DNA from: a virus | Reading direction: 5' to 3' (one strand) | IMG/VR virus record: IMGVR_UViG_3300022935_000083 | Span: 1-29,552 of that record | Length of the DNA: 29,552 bases | In this document: in pieces, positions 14,636 to 23,491 of the stretch | Numbering within the stretch: position 1 is the first letter of the stretch | How the letters are laid out: every line of letters starts with the position of its first letter | Notes under the pieces: model-generated | What the model saw: only the letters and a program-made list of their open reading frames with translations | The model's database searches: none | Told to the model about the DNA's origin: nothing | Position numbers and translations under genes: made by a program

Positions 14636-16369
14636 ATGGCACTCGTACCGCTAAATATACCAGCTGGGGTTGTGCGTGGGCATACGCCGCTTCAGACAAA
14701 AGGCAGATACTGGGACTCCAACCTTATTCGTTGGCGCTCTGGCGTTCTTGAGCCTGTTGGCGGGTGGCAGCGGTTGACATCTACACCACTGAGCGGTCCT
14801 GTCCGTACTATATTCAATTGGAGGACTAATGATGGCAGCCAATACTCATTGCTTGGAGGAGATGAAAATCTATTCTTTATGGACGGTGATTCGTTTGTTG
14901 ACGTGACACCATCTGCATTTGTCGGGTTGAATACTACAACAGGTGGCGGCTATGGCGACTACCTGTACGGATGGAAGTTGTACGGTGATGATACAGACGC
15001 GACTTATCCACGTCCAAATTCTGAGAGCTACAGCGCGCCTTTTTCTTGGTCTATAGATAACTGGGGTGAGGAAATCCTCGCTGTATGTTCTACAGACGGT
15101 CGTCTACTGCATTTTGAGGTTAGCGAGGGTGCCGCGCATGATGCCGGTGTTTCGCCGATACAAACCGCCGTAAGAGCCTCAAACGTCATAACGATAACCA
15201 CTGATGGCCATCACGGTTTTGCTGTCGGGGATTCTGTTACCGTAACTGGGAATAGTCTATCTACTGCCAATGGCACATTTACCATAGATTCCGTACCCAG
15301 TGTAACCACATTTACTTATTCCGATAGCGGCACAGATGACTCTGGAACTGGAGGCACTGCAACATCTGTTGGGATGCCTGAAGACAACATAGGTGTCGTA
15401 GTCACTCCTGAGCGCCACGCTGTTTTGCTCGGCTCTGGGGGCAACCCACGTCGAGTTGCTTGGTCCGGCAGCGAGGATTATACGAACTGGAATTTCTCTG
15501 ATCCTACCAGCACGGCTGGGTACTTGGATTTAGACACAAGTTCGGCAATTGTTACGGGTGTTTCCGTGCGTGAAGGGACACTCATTTTCACCCAGAGCGA
15601 GGCGTGGCTGATGCGATATATCGGCACCCCGTTCATCTATAGCATATCTAAAATTGGTAGCGACTGTGGGCTTATGGCACCGCGCTCATTCGCGGAGGTT
15701 GCTGGTCGCTGTATATGGATGGGAACGCAGGGCTTCTGGATTTATGACGGCGGTGTCGTCAAGCCATTGGCGTGCGATGTCGGTAACTATGTCTTTGATG
15801 ATATGAACAGAGAGTCTAGCTCAGTATATGCTCATGGCTCAGCCAACGGAGTATTCTCAGAGGCTTGGTTCTGGTATCCCAGCACATCAACAAATGTCCC
15901 AGACAAATATGTCTTCTATAATTACCAAGAAGGGTGGTGGAGCATAGGCTCTCTGTCTCGCACAGCCTGCGCTGGAGCAGGCGTATTCGAATACCCAATT
16001 GCCACTGGCGGCCAGAATCATGTGTATTTTCAAGAGAATGGCTGGACAGATGCCGGTGCGCCTATAGGTACAGATAGGTATGCAGAAACTGGCTCTCTGA
16101 ATATCTCTTCTGGTGCTTCGATCTCTTATGTTAAGCAGTTCATCCCGGACAGCGGCGAGAGCTACGACAGCACGGCGATAACGGTATACTCTAGCTTCAC
16201 GCCAGAGGGTACGGAGAAGACTAGCGGCCCGTACTATCCTCGTTCTAACGGCTACACAGACGTTCGCGCTTCTGGCCGTGACTTCCGCCTGCGCATCGAG
16301 TCCACCAAGGACCAGAACTGGAGTATTGGCGAGTCGCGCTTTGACGTTTCTGCGGGAGGTGGAAGATGA
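14636..16369 (+). CDS. Tail nozzle / tail-hub protein
   Basis: A 577-residue protein of the podoviral nozzle type: repeated beta-blade segments such as GRYWDSNLIRWRSGVLEPVGGWQRL, DGSQYSLLGGDENLFFMDG and GRCIWMGTQGFWIYDGGVVKPL are typical of the propeller that closes the tail tube below the adaptor (role like P22 gp10 or T7 gp12). Residues about 178-250 appear to be an inserted beta domain (VRASNVITITTDGHHGFAVGD ... TFTYSDSGTDDSGTGGTA) of the kind seen in viral surface proteins. It starts four bases after the o-spanin stop; its stop overlaps the next ATG (ATGA, 16366-16369). Confidence 0.86.
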   Translation: MALVPLNIPAGVVRGHTPLQTKGRYWDSNLIRWRSGVLEPVGGWQRLTSTPLSGPVRTIFNWRTNDGSQYSLLGGDENLFFMDGDSFVDVTPSAFVGLNTTTGGGYGDYLYGWKLYGDDTDATYPRPNSESYSAPFSWSIDNWGEEILAVCSTDGRLLHFEVSEGAAHDAGVSPIQTAVRASNVITITTDGHHGFAVGDSVTVTGNSLSTANGTFTIDSVPSVTTFTYSDSGTDDSGTGGTATSVGMPEDNIGVVVTPERHAVLLGSGGNPRRVAWSGSEDYTNWNFSDPTSTAGYLDLDTSSAIVTGVSVREGTLIFTQSEAWLMRYIGTPFIYSISKIGSDCGLMAPRSFAEVAGRCIWMGTQGFWIYDGGVVKPLACDVGNYVFDDMNRESSSVYAHGSANGVFSEAWFWYPSTSTNVPDKYVFYNYQEGWWSIGSLSRTACAGAGVFEYPIATGGQNHVYFQENGWTDAGAPIGTDRYAETGSLNISSGASISYVKQFIPDSGESYDSTAITVYSSFTPEGTEKTSGPYYPRSNGYTDVRASGRDFRLRIESTKDQNWSIGESRFDVSAGGGR

Positions 16370-16596
16370 CGGCGCAAATACAGCCAGTTCCAGACAAGTA
16401 CGATAAAGAGTATATTTCCCGTGCTTTTTTTGATATATATGACTCACTGTCTACAACTGTTGGGACCAGAACGGCTGTAGAGAGTATCTTCCTTAGGTCG
16501 CCGGATGGATCGGTGTTCCGTATAGAGGTAGATAATTCGGGTAATCTGACGGCTACGTCTGTCCCGTTTGGCCAGACTGGAGCCCCATCGTACTGA
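16366..16596 (+). CDS. Small protein after the nozzle gene
   Basis: A 76-residue protein starting MTAQIQPVPDKYDKEYISRA. The first half contains a helical FFDIYDSLST segment; the end is a beta hairpin (SPDGSVFRIEVDNSGNLTAT). Small proteins of this form commonly follow the nozzle gene and precede internal virion genes. Translation is coupled through ATGA. Function unknown. Confidence 0.78.
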   Translation: MTAQIQPVPDKYDKEYISRAFFDIYDSLSTTVGTRTAVESIFLRSPDGSVFRIEVDNSGNLTATSVPFGQTGAPSY

Positions 16597-16604
16597 GAGG
16601 GGCG

Positions 16605-16985
16605 ATGACGGAAGAGGATATAAACGAGCTACGCTCGAAGGTCGAAAAGGCACTAGAGCGCGGCGGTGGGACGCATAGTTTTGACGATGTCGTTCGCGGA
16701 CTAATGACAGGCGATATGCAGGCATTTTCCAAGAATAAGACTATCGTTGTGACGCAAATAGTTAACGCGCCTCGTAAGAGGTGGCTAAACATATTTGTGG
16801 CGGCTGGTGAGTATAAAGACGTTATGTCTATGCAGGAAGAGATTTTGGATTTTGCGGCGGGGAATGGATGTGAGTTTATGGCGATGAATGGTCGTAAGGG
16901 ATGGGCTAAAATACTTCCAAGGTACGGCTGGTCTGATGTTTCTGTATCTTATGCGATACCTGTGCGGAGAGAATTAAATGGGTAA
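16605..16985 (+). CDS. GNAT-like small virion-module protein (T7 gp13-like)
   Basis: A 126-residue protein starting MTEEDINELRSKVEKALERG. The central KTIVVTQIVNAPRKRWLNIFVAAGE and the end GCEFMAMNGRKGWAKILPRYGW follow the pattern of phage proteins with a GNAT-like fold, including the T7 gp13 group needed for internal virion assembly. No acetyl-CoA-binding P-loop is clear, so it may be structural. GAGAGGGG (16595-16602) precedes the ATG closely. It overlaps the next gene by eight bases. Confidence 0.72.
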   Translation: MTEEDINELRSKVEKALERGGGTHSFDDVVRGLMTGDMQAFSKNKTIVVTQIVNAPRKRWLNIFVAAGEYKDVMSMQEEILDFAAGNGCEFMAMNGRKGWAKILPRYGWSDVSVSYAIPVRRELNG

Positions 16986-17952
16986 AAGCTCGCAGCCCCA
17001 AACCGTAACTAATCGGACAGAGTTGCCAGCTTGGCTCAACCAAGCTGCGCAGGAGAATTTACAACTCGCCAATGAGATTGGCTCAAGGCCGTATACTCCA
17101 TACACGGGCAATCTTGTTGCCGGATTCACACCTGCCCAGTTACAAGCGCAGGATATGGTTCGGGCTATGGCAGGCTCGACGCAGGGTGCGTTTAATCAAG
17201 CGCAGAGCGGCGCAACCGGCGCTATGGAATACACTCCTGAAAATGTGCAGGCGCAGAACGTCACAGCCGGTAGCATACCGGAGACTGACATTTCCGCGTA
17301 TATGAATCCCTATCTTTCAGAAGTCGAGAATAGAGCTGTAGCTAATGCCCAAAGAGCCTTGAAGGGTAGCCTCGCTGATATTGGGTCTAAAGCAGCTCGG
17401 TCTGGCGCATTTGGCGGTTCTCGACAGGGTATCCTAGAGGGCGTAGCTACTGCTGAAGCGGCTCGCAATGTTGGCGATCTCTCTGCCCAGCTAAGGCAGC
17501 AGGGATACAATACTGCCGCTGGTCTAGCTCAATCAGACATAAACAGGCAGTTTGAGGCCGCCCGCGCCAATCAGCTTGCTGGTATGAACGCGCAGCAGCT
17601 AAATCAAGCTGCTGGCCTCACTGCGAATCAGCAGCGTATGGCAGCTGCCGGGTTACTTGGCAGTCTTGCCACGCGGGAGCAGACTGCCGCTATGGATCAA
17701 GCGACCGCTCTCAACCAAGTTGGCCAGCAACAGCAGGCGCTTGAGCGGGCGCGGCTGCAAGATCAATATTCTAGGTTCATGGAACAGCTTAATCATCCAA
17801 GAGAGATGCTCAATCTGCGGCTCGCGGCTGTTGGTGCTACGCCATACGGCCAGTCATCGACACAGACGCGGACTGGGTTTCAAAGCACATCCCCCGCACT
17901 TAGTGGGATCGGATCATTTTTAACTGGCTTAGCGGCTCTCGGAACTTTTTGA
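16978..17952 (+). CDS. Candidate internal virion / DNA-ejection protein
   Basis: A 324-residue Ala/Gln-rich protein: a N-terminal LPAWLNQAAQENLQLANEIGSRPYTPYTG segment, then a long helical region (about 110-275: ANAQRALKGSLADIGSKAARSG and many AxxLN repeats) and a Gly/Ser-rich end. Proteins of this form are a recurring part of the internal core of short-tailed phages, ejected into the cell with the DNA. The family name is not certain. It starts inside the end of the previous gene; its stop (17950-17952) overlaps the next ATG. Confidence 0.75.
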   Translation: MGKSSQPQTVTNRTELPAWLNQAAQENLQLANEIGSRPYTPYTGNLVAGFTPAQLQAQDMVRAMAGSTQGAFNQAQSGATGAMEYTPENVQAQNVTAGSIPETDISAYMNPYLSEVENRAVANAQRALKGSLADIGSKAARSGAFGGSRQGILEGVATAEAARNVGDLSAQLRQQGYNTAAGLAQSDINRQFEAARANQLAGMNAQQLNQAAGLTANQQRMAAAGLLGSLATREQTAAMDQATALNQVGQQQQALERARLQDQYSRFMEQLNHPREMLNLRLAAVGATPYGQSSTQTRTGFQSTSPALSGIGSFLTGLAALGTF

Positions 17953-18641
17953 TGATAGATACGGCTATATTATTTTCCGGCGGAAAGGATAGTCTGGCGT
18001 GCCTCTATCTTAACAAAGATAGATGGAACGACATCTATGTCGTCTGGTGTAACACTGGTGCGGCGTATCCAGACGTTATCGAATACATGGAAAAATGGCG
18101 CAAAGTTTTGCCACATTTCATAGAGGTCAAAACCAACCAGCCTGCAAATATAGCCGAGTTTGGCTGGCCAGCTGATGTTTTGCCGGTAAACAATTCGTAT
18201 CTCGGAAAGCTGATTAGCGGCGAAGACACCCCTATGATGCAGCCATATGTAAATTGTTGTGCCGCAAACATTTGGTTTCCTCTACACGCTGAGTGCATCA
18301 AACTTGGCGTTAAGTATGTTATAAAGGGTCAGAAGAATAGCGATGGTCGCAAATCCACATCGCGTGATCGGTCAGTTATTGACGGCATTGAATATAGAAT
18401 GCCCGTTCAAGACTGGACGGATGAAGAGGTTTTCAAGTTCCTAAAGTTTCAATGTGTAGAGTTGCCGGAATGCTATGGTCGCGGCGAGAAGAAGGGGCGC
18501 GATTGCTGGGATTGCACCGCATTCAGAGATGAAATGGTTGAGGTTGTCGAAAATCTGCCCGAAGACAAGAAATCTATCGTCATTGGCAGGCTGAAGGCAA
18601 TTGACGATGCTGTAGGAAAGCAGTGGAGGCCCATAGCATAA
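17952..18641 (+). CDS. PP-loop ATP pyrophosphatase, PAPS-reductase-like
   Basis: A 229-residue protein. The motif SGGKDS (residues 9-14) is the ATP-pyrophosphate loop of the N-type ATP pyrophosphatase/PAPS reductase superfamily, which activates a substrate by adenylation. I do not see the C-terminal ECGxH motif of true PAPS reductases. Instead there are Cys102-Cys103 and a cluster Cys168, Cys174, Cys185, Cys188, which could hold zinc or an iron-sulfur cluster, as in some thiolation enzymes (DndC- or TtuA-like in principle). Substrate is unknown. The ATG at 17952 (TGATG overlap) is preferred to TTG 17949. Odd: it is an enzyme gene inserted in an internal-virion operon. Confidence 0.85.
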   Translation: MIDTAILFSGGKDSLACLYLNKDRWNDIYVVWCNTGAAYPDVIEYMEKWRKVLPHFIEVKTNQPANIAEFGWPADVLPVNNSYLGKLISGEDTPMMQPYVNCCAANIWFPLHAECIKLGVKYVIKGQKNSDGRKSTSRDRSVIDGIEYRMPVQDWTDEEVFKFLKFQCVELPECYGRGEKKGRDCWDCTAFRDEMVEVVENLPEDKKSIVIGRLKAIDDAVGKQWRPIA

Positions 18642-19417
18642 TGGACCCAATTATAAAAAATTTCCTGAACGCAATTGCTGGCCCGGAAAGCTCTGGCAAG
18701 TATGATGTTAGGTACACGCCAGAAGGCGGGGCCAAGTTCGAGGGATTTGAGAAGCATCCCCAGATATACGAGCCGGGTCCGGCTGGACCGTCTAGCGCTG
18801 CTGGTCGTTATCAATTCACCTACAGCACTTGGGCTCCGCTTGCGGCTAAAATGGGACTTAAAGATTTTAGCCCAGCCAATCAAGATAAGGCTGCTTGGGA
18901 GCTGGCGCGGCAAAGATATGCAAGGGCGAATAAGGGGGCTGATCTATACGCAGCCCTAAAATCCGGCGGAATTAGTCACGATATGCTCAAGTCTCTTGGT
19001 GGGACTTGGGCAGCTTTTAATTCTAAATCTGGCCGGAATAAGGCTATCAAATGGTATGGCTCGTCTCCGTCCAATCCAGTTTCCGCCGCGCTTCCCGGTG
19101 CTAAGGCGCAGGCGGCAAGTATGCCTACAGTTGCCGGGCCAATGAAAACAATACAACAGGCTGTGTATTCTCCAGACCCTCTTACTTCTGCGCAAAGGAT
19201 TGGGAACTTCTTGGCCCCGTCCCTTATTAGCGCCCCAAAGCCTATGACGGCTGATGATAAAAATAGGCTGTTTAATATGATTCAGCTTATGAAAGCTGGC
19301 GATAGTATGCTAAAGTTAGGCCGAAGAAGAGGTGGTGACATCGGCATATCCCCACCTGCGCCAGTTGTTGGTCCCCGTAATGTACCGTTAATCCCACTAT
19401 CAAAAGGACTTTTGTAA
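18641..19417 (+). CDS. Virion muralytic enzyme, GH104-type transglycosylase/lysozyme
   Basis: A 258-residue protein. Residues 10-110 look like the lambda-R/GH104 fold: Glu16 in AGPESSGKYDV (catalytic glutamate), then GRYQFTYSTWAPLAAKMGL, DFSPANQDKAAWELA. It would cut the glycan strand of peptidoglycan locally during DNA entry. The rest (about 130-258) is Pro/Ala-rich with no recognised domain and may anchor it in the internal core. It starts at TAATG (18639-18643) with GGAGG 11 bases upstream, and lies among internal virion genes. The family assignment is from motif memory. Confidence 0.82.
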   Translation: MDPIIKNFLNAIAGPESSGKYDVRYTPEGGAKFEGFEKHPQIYEPGPAGPSSAAGRYQFTYSTWAPLAAKMGLKDFSPANQDKAAWELARQRYARANKGADLYAALKSGGISHDMLKSLGGTWAAFNSKSGRNKAIKWYGSSPSNPVSAALPGAKAQAASMPTVAGPMKTIQQAVYSPDPLTSAQRIGNFLAPSLISAPKPMTADDKNRLFNMIQLMKAGDSMLKLGRRRGGDIGISPPAPVVGPRNVPLIPLSKGLL

Positions 19418-20235
19418 TGGCTGGACCTCTAATACCGTATGCATCTGGTGCTATCGCAAGATTCGGCCCTGCTCTTCAACGGATGCTTCAGCGCAATATC
19501 CCTATAGCGCAGCAGAGCGTGCAGGGATTGCTGGGTGGTAGCTCGGCAACTGCCGGGCGTGCTTCTGCCGGGCGTACGTCTGATTGGTACGGCAAATTCC
19601 GCGCTAACAATCCGTATGCTCCTATGGGGGCGACCGCCCCTTTGATGGCGGGGGTTATTGGCTTACGGAGGGGGGGCAACTCGCAGGCTCCTGACCCAAG
19701 ATTGTCTTACATAGCAAGAGGAATTGGTCCGGTTGGTAGAGAACGTGAAGCGTTGCGCCTTAATACCCCGCCTGTCGCACCGACCCCACCGTCGGGTCGC
19801 CCGCCTATCGACCCGGTAGCTGACGCGCTAGGAATCGGCGTTCCTCCACCACCTATCGACCCAGTAGCTGACGCGCTAGGAATTGGCGTTCCTCCAGATA
19901 TGACGCGCCCACCTATCGACCCAGTAGCTGACGCGCTAGGAATTGGCGTTCCTCCAGACTCCGCAACGCCGAGCGCTGCACAACCTAATCCCGACGCAGA
20001 TGTGCCGGTTCCTCCCGCTCGTCCATCTAAAGGGGAAATGGAAAAACTGAAGGCCTTGCAGCGGTACTCAAACGACTACCAAACCAACTCGTTGCCCGTT
20101 TTCAATGAGGGAAAAATAAACTGGGGTACAGATGCCTCTGGATACAGCAACGAGGACAACTACGGCGGCGATGCGGCAGACTTCTTTCGCGCTGATGCTC
20201 TGCGTATGGCTGTCCCCGGTCTTCTCGGAATGTAA
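19417..20235 (+). CDS. Internal virion-type protein with Pro-rich tandem repeats
   Basis: A 272-residue protein. The N-terminal 90 residues contain a Gly/Ala-rich amphipathic region (MAGPLIPYASGAIARFGPAL), then a Pro-rich segment with three copies of PPIDPVADALGIGVPP (near residues 129-180), then a polar helix (KGEMEKLKALQRYSNDYQ) and a C-terminal segment. No enzyme motif. It overlaps the preceding stop by TAATG. By position it is probably carried in the virion and ejected; I do not recognise a family. Confidence 0.72.
   Translation: MAGPLIPYASGAIARFGPALQRMLQRNIPIAQQSVQGLLGGSSATAGRASAGRTSDWYGKFRANNPYAPMGATAPLMAGVIGLRRGGNSQAPDPRLSYIARGIGPVGREREALRLNTPPVAPTPPSGRPPIDPVADALGIGVPPPPIDPVADALGIGVPPDMTRPPIDPVADALGIGVPPDSATPSAAQPNPDADVPVPPARPSKGEMEKLKALQRYSNDYQTNSLPVFNEGKINWGTDASGYSNEDNYGGDAADFFRADALRMAVPGLLGM
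19801..19956 (+). repeat. 48-base Pro-rich coding repeat, three copies
   Basis: Copies at 19801-19848, 19849-19896 and 19909-19956. The first two abut, the third follows a 12-base insert. Copies 2 and 3 differ from each other in no base I can see; copy 1 differs from them at about three positions. They encode PPIDPVADALGIGVPP each time. Recent tandem duplication is the likely origin. Confidence 0.88.
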
Positions 20236-20244
20236 GGTGAAGTA

Positions 20245-21690
20245 ATGGCTAGTATTCTCGATATCATTGGCGGCGCTGGATCGGCTATTGGCGATGCAGC
20301 GTCCGGCGTCGGCAACGCTATCGGGGATGCTGGTAGCGCCTTGCAGAACATGGCGAGCGAAGCTGTGGGAGCGGTGAAGCCTGCCATTAGCGGTGCTGGC
20401 GACTGGCTGATGGGTTCCGGCGAATATGGCGCACCAGAAGCCGCAATGCGTCGTCAAGCGCAATTGAATATGTTGATGAAGCTGGGCGGAACGCTAATGG
20501 CGGCTGGCGCTAACCAGTCGGCAGACAGCCGCGCAAAACAGCTGGCCAGAATTGGCGATGTTGGCACAGGTTACACCTCTGATCTATTCAAACAGCAGCA
20601 GGCGCGGTTGATGGCCGCACAACTAAAGCAGAGGATGTCAAAAATAAATGCGCTCAAGAGCCTAGACTTGATGCGCAAGACAGATGAAGGCGCAGCAAAA
20701 ATAGCAAAGCAAACCGGACTTGACCCTAGCGTTGTAAAGTCTCTACCAGTTGAGCAGCTTTCCGATTTGCAGTCCAAAATAGCCGTTAGACTGGCCGTGC
20801 AAAGATCACAAGCAGCGCAGATGGCGCAGATAATGGCACCAATAATCGGCGGCGGAACTACTCCTCCTTCTGGCGTTGCGCCCGGCGCTGTACCCACACC
20901 AACGCAAGTTGACGGAACTACTCCTCCTTCTGGCGTTACACCAGAAGCGCCAGCTGCGAGTCCAACCACAGCAATTACAATTCCTACTATAGCGGAGAGA
21001 GCGGCCAGAAATGCGGCGCTTACTAAAGCGTTGCAACGAGCAATTATCGCAAATAACCCGAACGCAGCGAACTCTATAATAAAGATGATGGAGCAAAAGT
21101 CCCCATATGCGACAGAGGGGCAGAAGGAGGAAGATAAGCAATTTGCGAAAGAAAACGTTAAGTGGGTGAGAACCGGCGCAGCGGCTGCAAAAAGCGATTT
21201 GGAGAATTTGGAATTTGCTAGACGGTCTTTGCAAAACTCTTTGAAAACTGGCAAGCCTCTCACAGGCAGTGCGTGGTTGCTGTTGGCTAACGCAGCTGGG
21301 ATAACGGGTGTCACTAACCCAGACACAAAAGCGGTTATGGATGCTGTTCTCGCTGTAGCGCAAAAGTCTCTTAAACAGATACTTGGTGGTCAGTTTGCGG
21401 CGAAAGAAGGCGAAGAATTTCTTAAAAGAGCCTTTGACCCGACGCTCACCGTGCAAGAAAACCTGCGGCGCATTAACATACTTATGTCAAACATTAAACG
21501 TGTAGCTGACGCAAAATCTGCTGCCAATGCACATTTCAAAAAATACGGCACGATGGCGCAGTTCCGCGGTCAACGGTTCTCCTCGCGTGAGGTTCTGGAC
21601 ACCCTTAGAAAACAATTCGCCGACAATACCGGCGGACCCCCCAACTCATCTGGTGGTGCCAAGACGATTGACTATGAAAACCTTAAATAG
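20245..21690 (+). CDS. Internal virion / ejection protein (481 residues)
   Basis: Starts MASILDIIGGAGSAIGDAAS. Residues 1-60 are a glycine-zipper-like amphipathic repeat (GSAIGDAASGVGNAIGDAGSALQ), apt for membrane insertion on ejection; about 65-190 are helical and basic; about 200-245 are Pro/Thr-rich with a repeated GTTPPSGV; the C-terminal 250 residues are helical (WVRTGAAAAKSDLENLEFARRSLQNSL and further). It resembles ejection proteins that build a transenvelope conduit in podoviruses. Start is supported by AAGGTGAAG upstream. Family not named. Confidence 0.76.
   Translation: MASILDIIGGAGSAIGDAASGVGNAIGDAGSALQNMASEAVGAVKPAISGAGDWLMGSGEYGAPEAAMRRQAQLNMLMKLGGTLMAAGANQSADSRAKQLARIGDVGTGYTSDLFKQQQARLMAAQLKQRMSKINALKSLDLMRKTDEGAAKIAKQTGLDPSVVKSLPVEQLSDLQSKIAVRLAVQRSQAAQMAQIMAPIIGGGTTPPSGVAPGAVPTPTQVDGTTPPSGVTPEAPAASPTTAITIPTIAERAARNAALTKALQRAIIANNPNAANSIIKMMEQKSPYATEGQKEEDKQFAKENVKWVRTGAAAAKSDLENLEFARRSLQNSLKTGKPLTGSAWLLLANAAGITGVTNPDTKAVMDAVLAVAQKSLKQILGGQFAAKEGEEFLKRAFDPTLTVQENLRRINILMSNIKRVADAKSAANAHFKKYGTMAQFRGQRFSSREVLDTLRKQFADNTGGPPNSSGGAKTIDYENLK
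20853..20937 (+). repeat. 25-base direct repeat in the ejection protein gene
   Basis: CGGAACTACTCCTCCTTCTG followed by GCGTT occurs at 20853-20877 and identically at 20913-20937, 60 bases apart, encoding GTTPPSGV twice in a Pro-rich linker. This is internal duplication in a disordered hinge. Confidence 0.8.
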
Positions 21691-21704
21691 CGGGATGATT
21701 GTTC

Positions 21705-23405
21705 ATGGATGTACGGATGCCAAATGGCCTTGTTATAAAGGGCGTCCCAGATGGGATGACAAGGCAGCAGCTGATCGAAAAACTAACAGCCAACGGCTAC
21801 GACATCAAATCTTTGATGGCAGCCCCCCAGCCGTCTTTGTCTGAAGATATAGCGACTTCTGTATCACATGTGCCGTCAAGCGCTGCGAATTTAGCGGGCG
21901 TTATGGCTAATATTGTTATGTCGCCTGTGCAGACCGGCAAGTCAATGTTAGACTTGATGGCTGGAACACTTCGCGCTGGCGCGCGGAATGTTTTGCCGGA
22001 ATCTGTGTTCTCTGCTATTGAGTCGGTAGACAACAAGGCAGCAGCTGACCGAGCCGAAAATCTGGCGAGGGCTGTCGGCTCTAACCTCAAGAAGAGGTAC
22101 GGGGAAGACCTGCGCAAAACGCTAACAACTGACCCAGTCGGCGTTTTAGCAGACGTTGCAGGGCTTTTATCCGGTGGTGCTGGGTTAGTGGCAAAAACCG
22201 CTGGATCAGCAGCTAGGCTTGGCGTTAAATCCGCGCAACTTAACAAGTTGGCGGAAGCTGGCCGGAAAGCATCAAGCGTTGCAGCCGCAGTTGACCCAGC
22301 AAATTTAATGTTAAAATTGCCGGTCAAGGCGGCAGGGGCGGTGGCCGCAAAATCCCTTGGCCTGTCTACCGGCGCTGGAGGGCAGGCGATACGCGAGGCG
22401 TATAAGGCTGGTGCGGCTCCTTCTACAACACAATCGCGCGAGTTTCTATCAAATATTTCCGGCAAACGCGATCCTATGATTGTTGTAGAGCAAGCTCAAA
22501 AAGCATTTGAAAATATGCGTGAAGCCGACTACAAAAATTATCTTGCGAACACAAATCAGATGCGCGGCGATACGACTATATTGAGTGCAGCAGATATTGC
22601 TAGATCGATAAACAGCGCTAAAGACATATTCCGCGACAAGCAAACAGGATACATCCGAGATAAGTCAGCCCGCGATATGTGGCGTGCTATTGCTCAAGAA
22701 TACCGTACATGGTCGTCAAACTCTAACATAAGAGGCGTGTCGAAAGATTTCGATCAGTTTAAGCAGGCAATTGGTTCGCTGTATGAGTTGAAACCGCAAG
22801 GGAAATCTGCCGCTGTCTTAAAACAAGTTTACGATTCTGTGCGGGAGACTATTCGCACACAAAACCCAGAATACCATGCCGCTATGAGGAAGTCGGAAGC
22901 AGCTATCAATCAACTGAACTCTATACGCAAGGAATTGTCCCTTGGGGACAAGGAGAAAACGGCGGCGGCTTTGAAAAAGCTGCAATCAGTTTTGCGAAAT
23001 AACGTAAACACAAGCTGGGGCGGACGCCTCAAGATGGCAGACGAGTTGCAGAAATATGCTGCGCCGGGTGTCGATCTCCGCGCCTCCCTTGCCGGGCAGG
23101 CGCTAAATTCTGCTGAACCACGGGGGCTATCAAGGTTGTATGGCCTGCCAATAGGGATAGGCGCGGGAGTGGGTGCATCATACTTAGGGGCGAACCCGGT
23201 TCTTTCTCTTATCTCCAGCCTTGGCGGATTGGCCGCTTCTTCCCCGAAAGCGGTTGGGTATGGAGCCTATGGCACTGGATTGACTGCGCCAGCTGGGGCC
23301 GTCGTCCGTCAGTTGCGCCTGCCAGCGCTACAGGCAGCGCGAGAAGAAGAGCGTCAGAAGTTGGAAGCCCAACGGCGCGCAGTATTTGGTTCCGGTGGAG
23401 GGTAG
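21705..23405 (+). CDS. Internal virion / ejection protein (566 residues)
   Basis: Starts MDVRMPNGLVIKGVPDGMTR, the short beta motif (MPNG...GVPDGMTRQQLIEKL) that opens many injected podoviral proteins. The centre (about 60-280) is Ala/Gly/Ser-rich helical with KSxGLSTGAGGQAIREAYKAG; 280-460 is a charged helical bundle; the C-terminal 100 residues contain Gly-rich segments (GLPIGIGAGVGASYLG) that may enter membranes. ATG at 21705 is used; a TTG at 21699 is possible. It is the largest internal virion candidate and the last gene of the structural block. Confidence 0.76.
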   Translation: MDVRMPNGLVIKGVPDGMTRQQLIEKLTANGYDIKSLMAAPQPSLSEDIATSVSHVPSSAANLAGVMANIVMSPVQTGKSMLDLMAGTLRAGARNVLPESVFSAIESVDNKAAADRAENLARAVGSNLKKRYGEDLRKTLTTDPVGVLADVAGLLSGGAGLVAKTAGSAARLGVKSAQLNKLAEAGRKASSVAAAVDPANLMLKLPVKAAGAVAAKSLGLSTGAGGQAIREAYKAGAAPSTTQSREFLSNISGKRDPMIVVEQAQKAFENMREADYKNYLANTNQMRGDTTILSAADIARSINSAKDIFRDKQTGYIRDKSARDMWRAIAQEYRTWSSNSNIRGVSKDFDQFKQAIGSLYELKPQGKSAAVLKQVYDSVRETIRTQNPEYHAAMRKSEAAINQLNSIRKELSLGDKEKTAAALKKLQSVLRNNVNTSWGGRLKMADELQKYAAPGVDLRASLAGQALNSAEPRGLSRLYGLPIGIGAGVGASYLGANPVLSLISSLGGLAASSPKAVGYGAYGTGLTAPAGAVVRQLRLPALQAAREEERQKLEAQRRAVFGSGGG

Positions 23406-23491
23406 CTGCGACACCCTGCCGCACATGACGGCATTGCCAAATGATAAAATTCTGACATTGTGTCTGGACCCAATCGAAAGGGGACAGCACA

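Noticed and set aside
20571-21326. 251-codon open frame on the - strand opposite an ejection protein gene
   Set aside because: Ala/Cys-rich translation with no motif, fully within a supported + strand gene; shadow of biased codon use.
21527-21844. Second + strand frame over the junction of two ejection genes
   Set aside because: Overlaps both supported genes in another frame, no ribosome site and no recognisable content.
23406-23491. Promoter or origin in the gap after the structural block
   Set aside because: A short TGCCG/CGGCA stem (23417-23433) and a CTGACA hexamer are visible, but no matching -10 and no repeat cluster, so I do not call it a feature.
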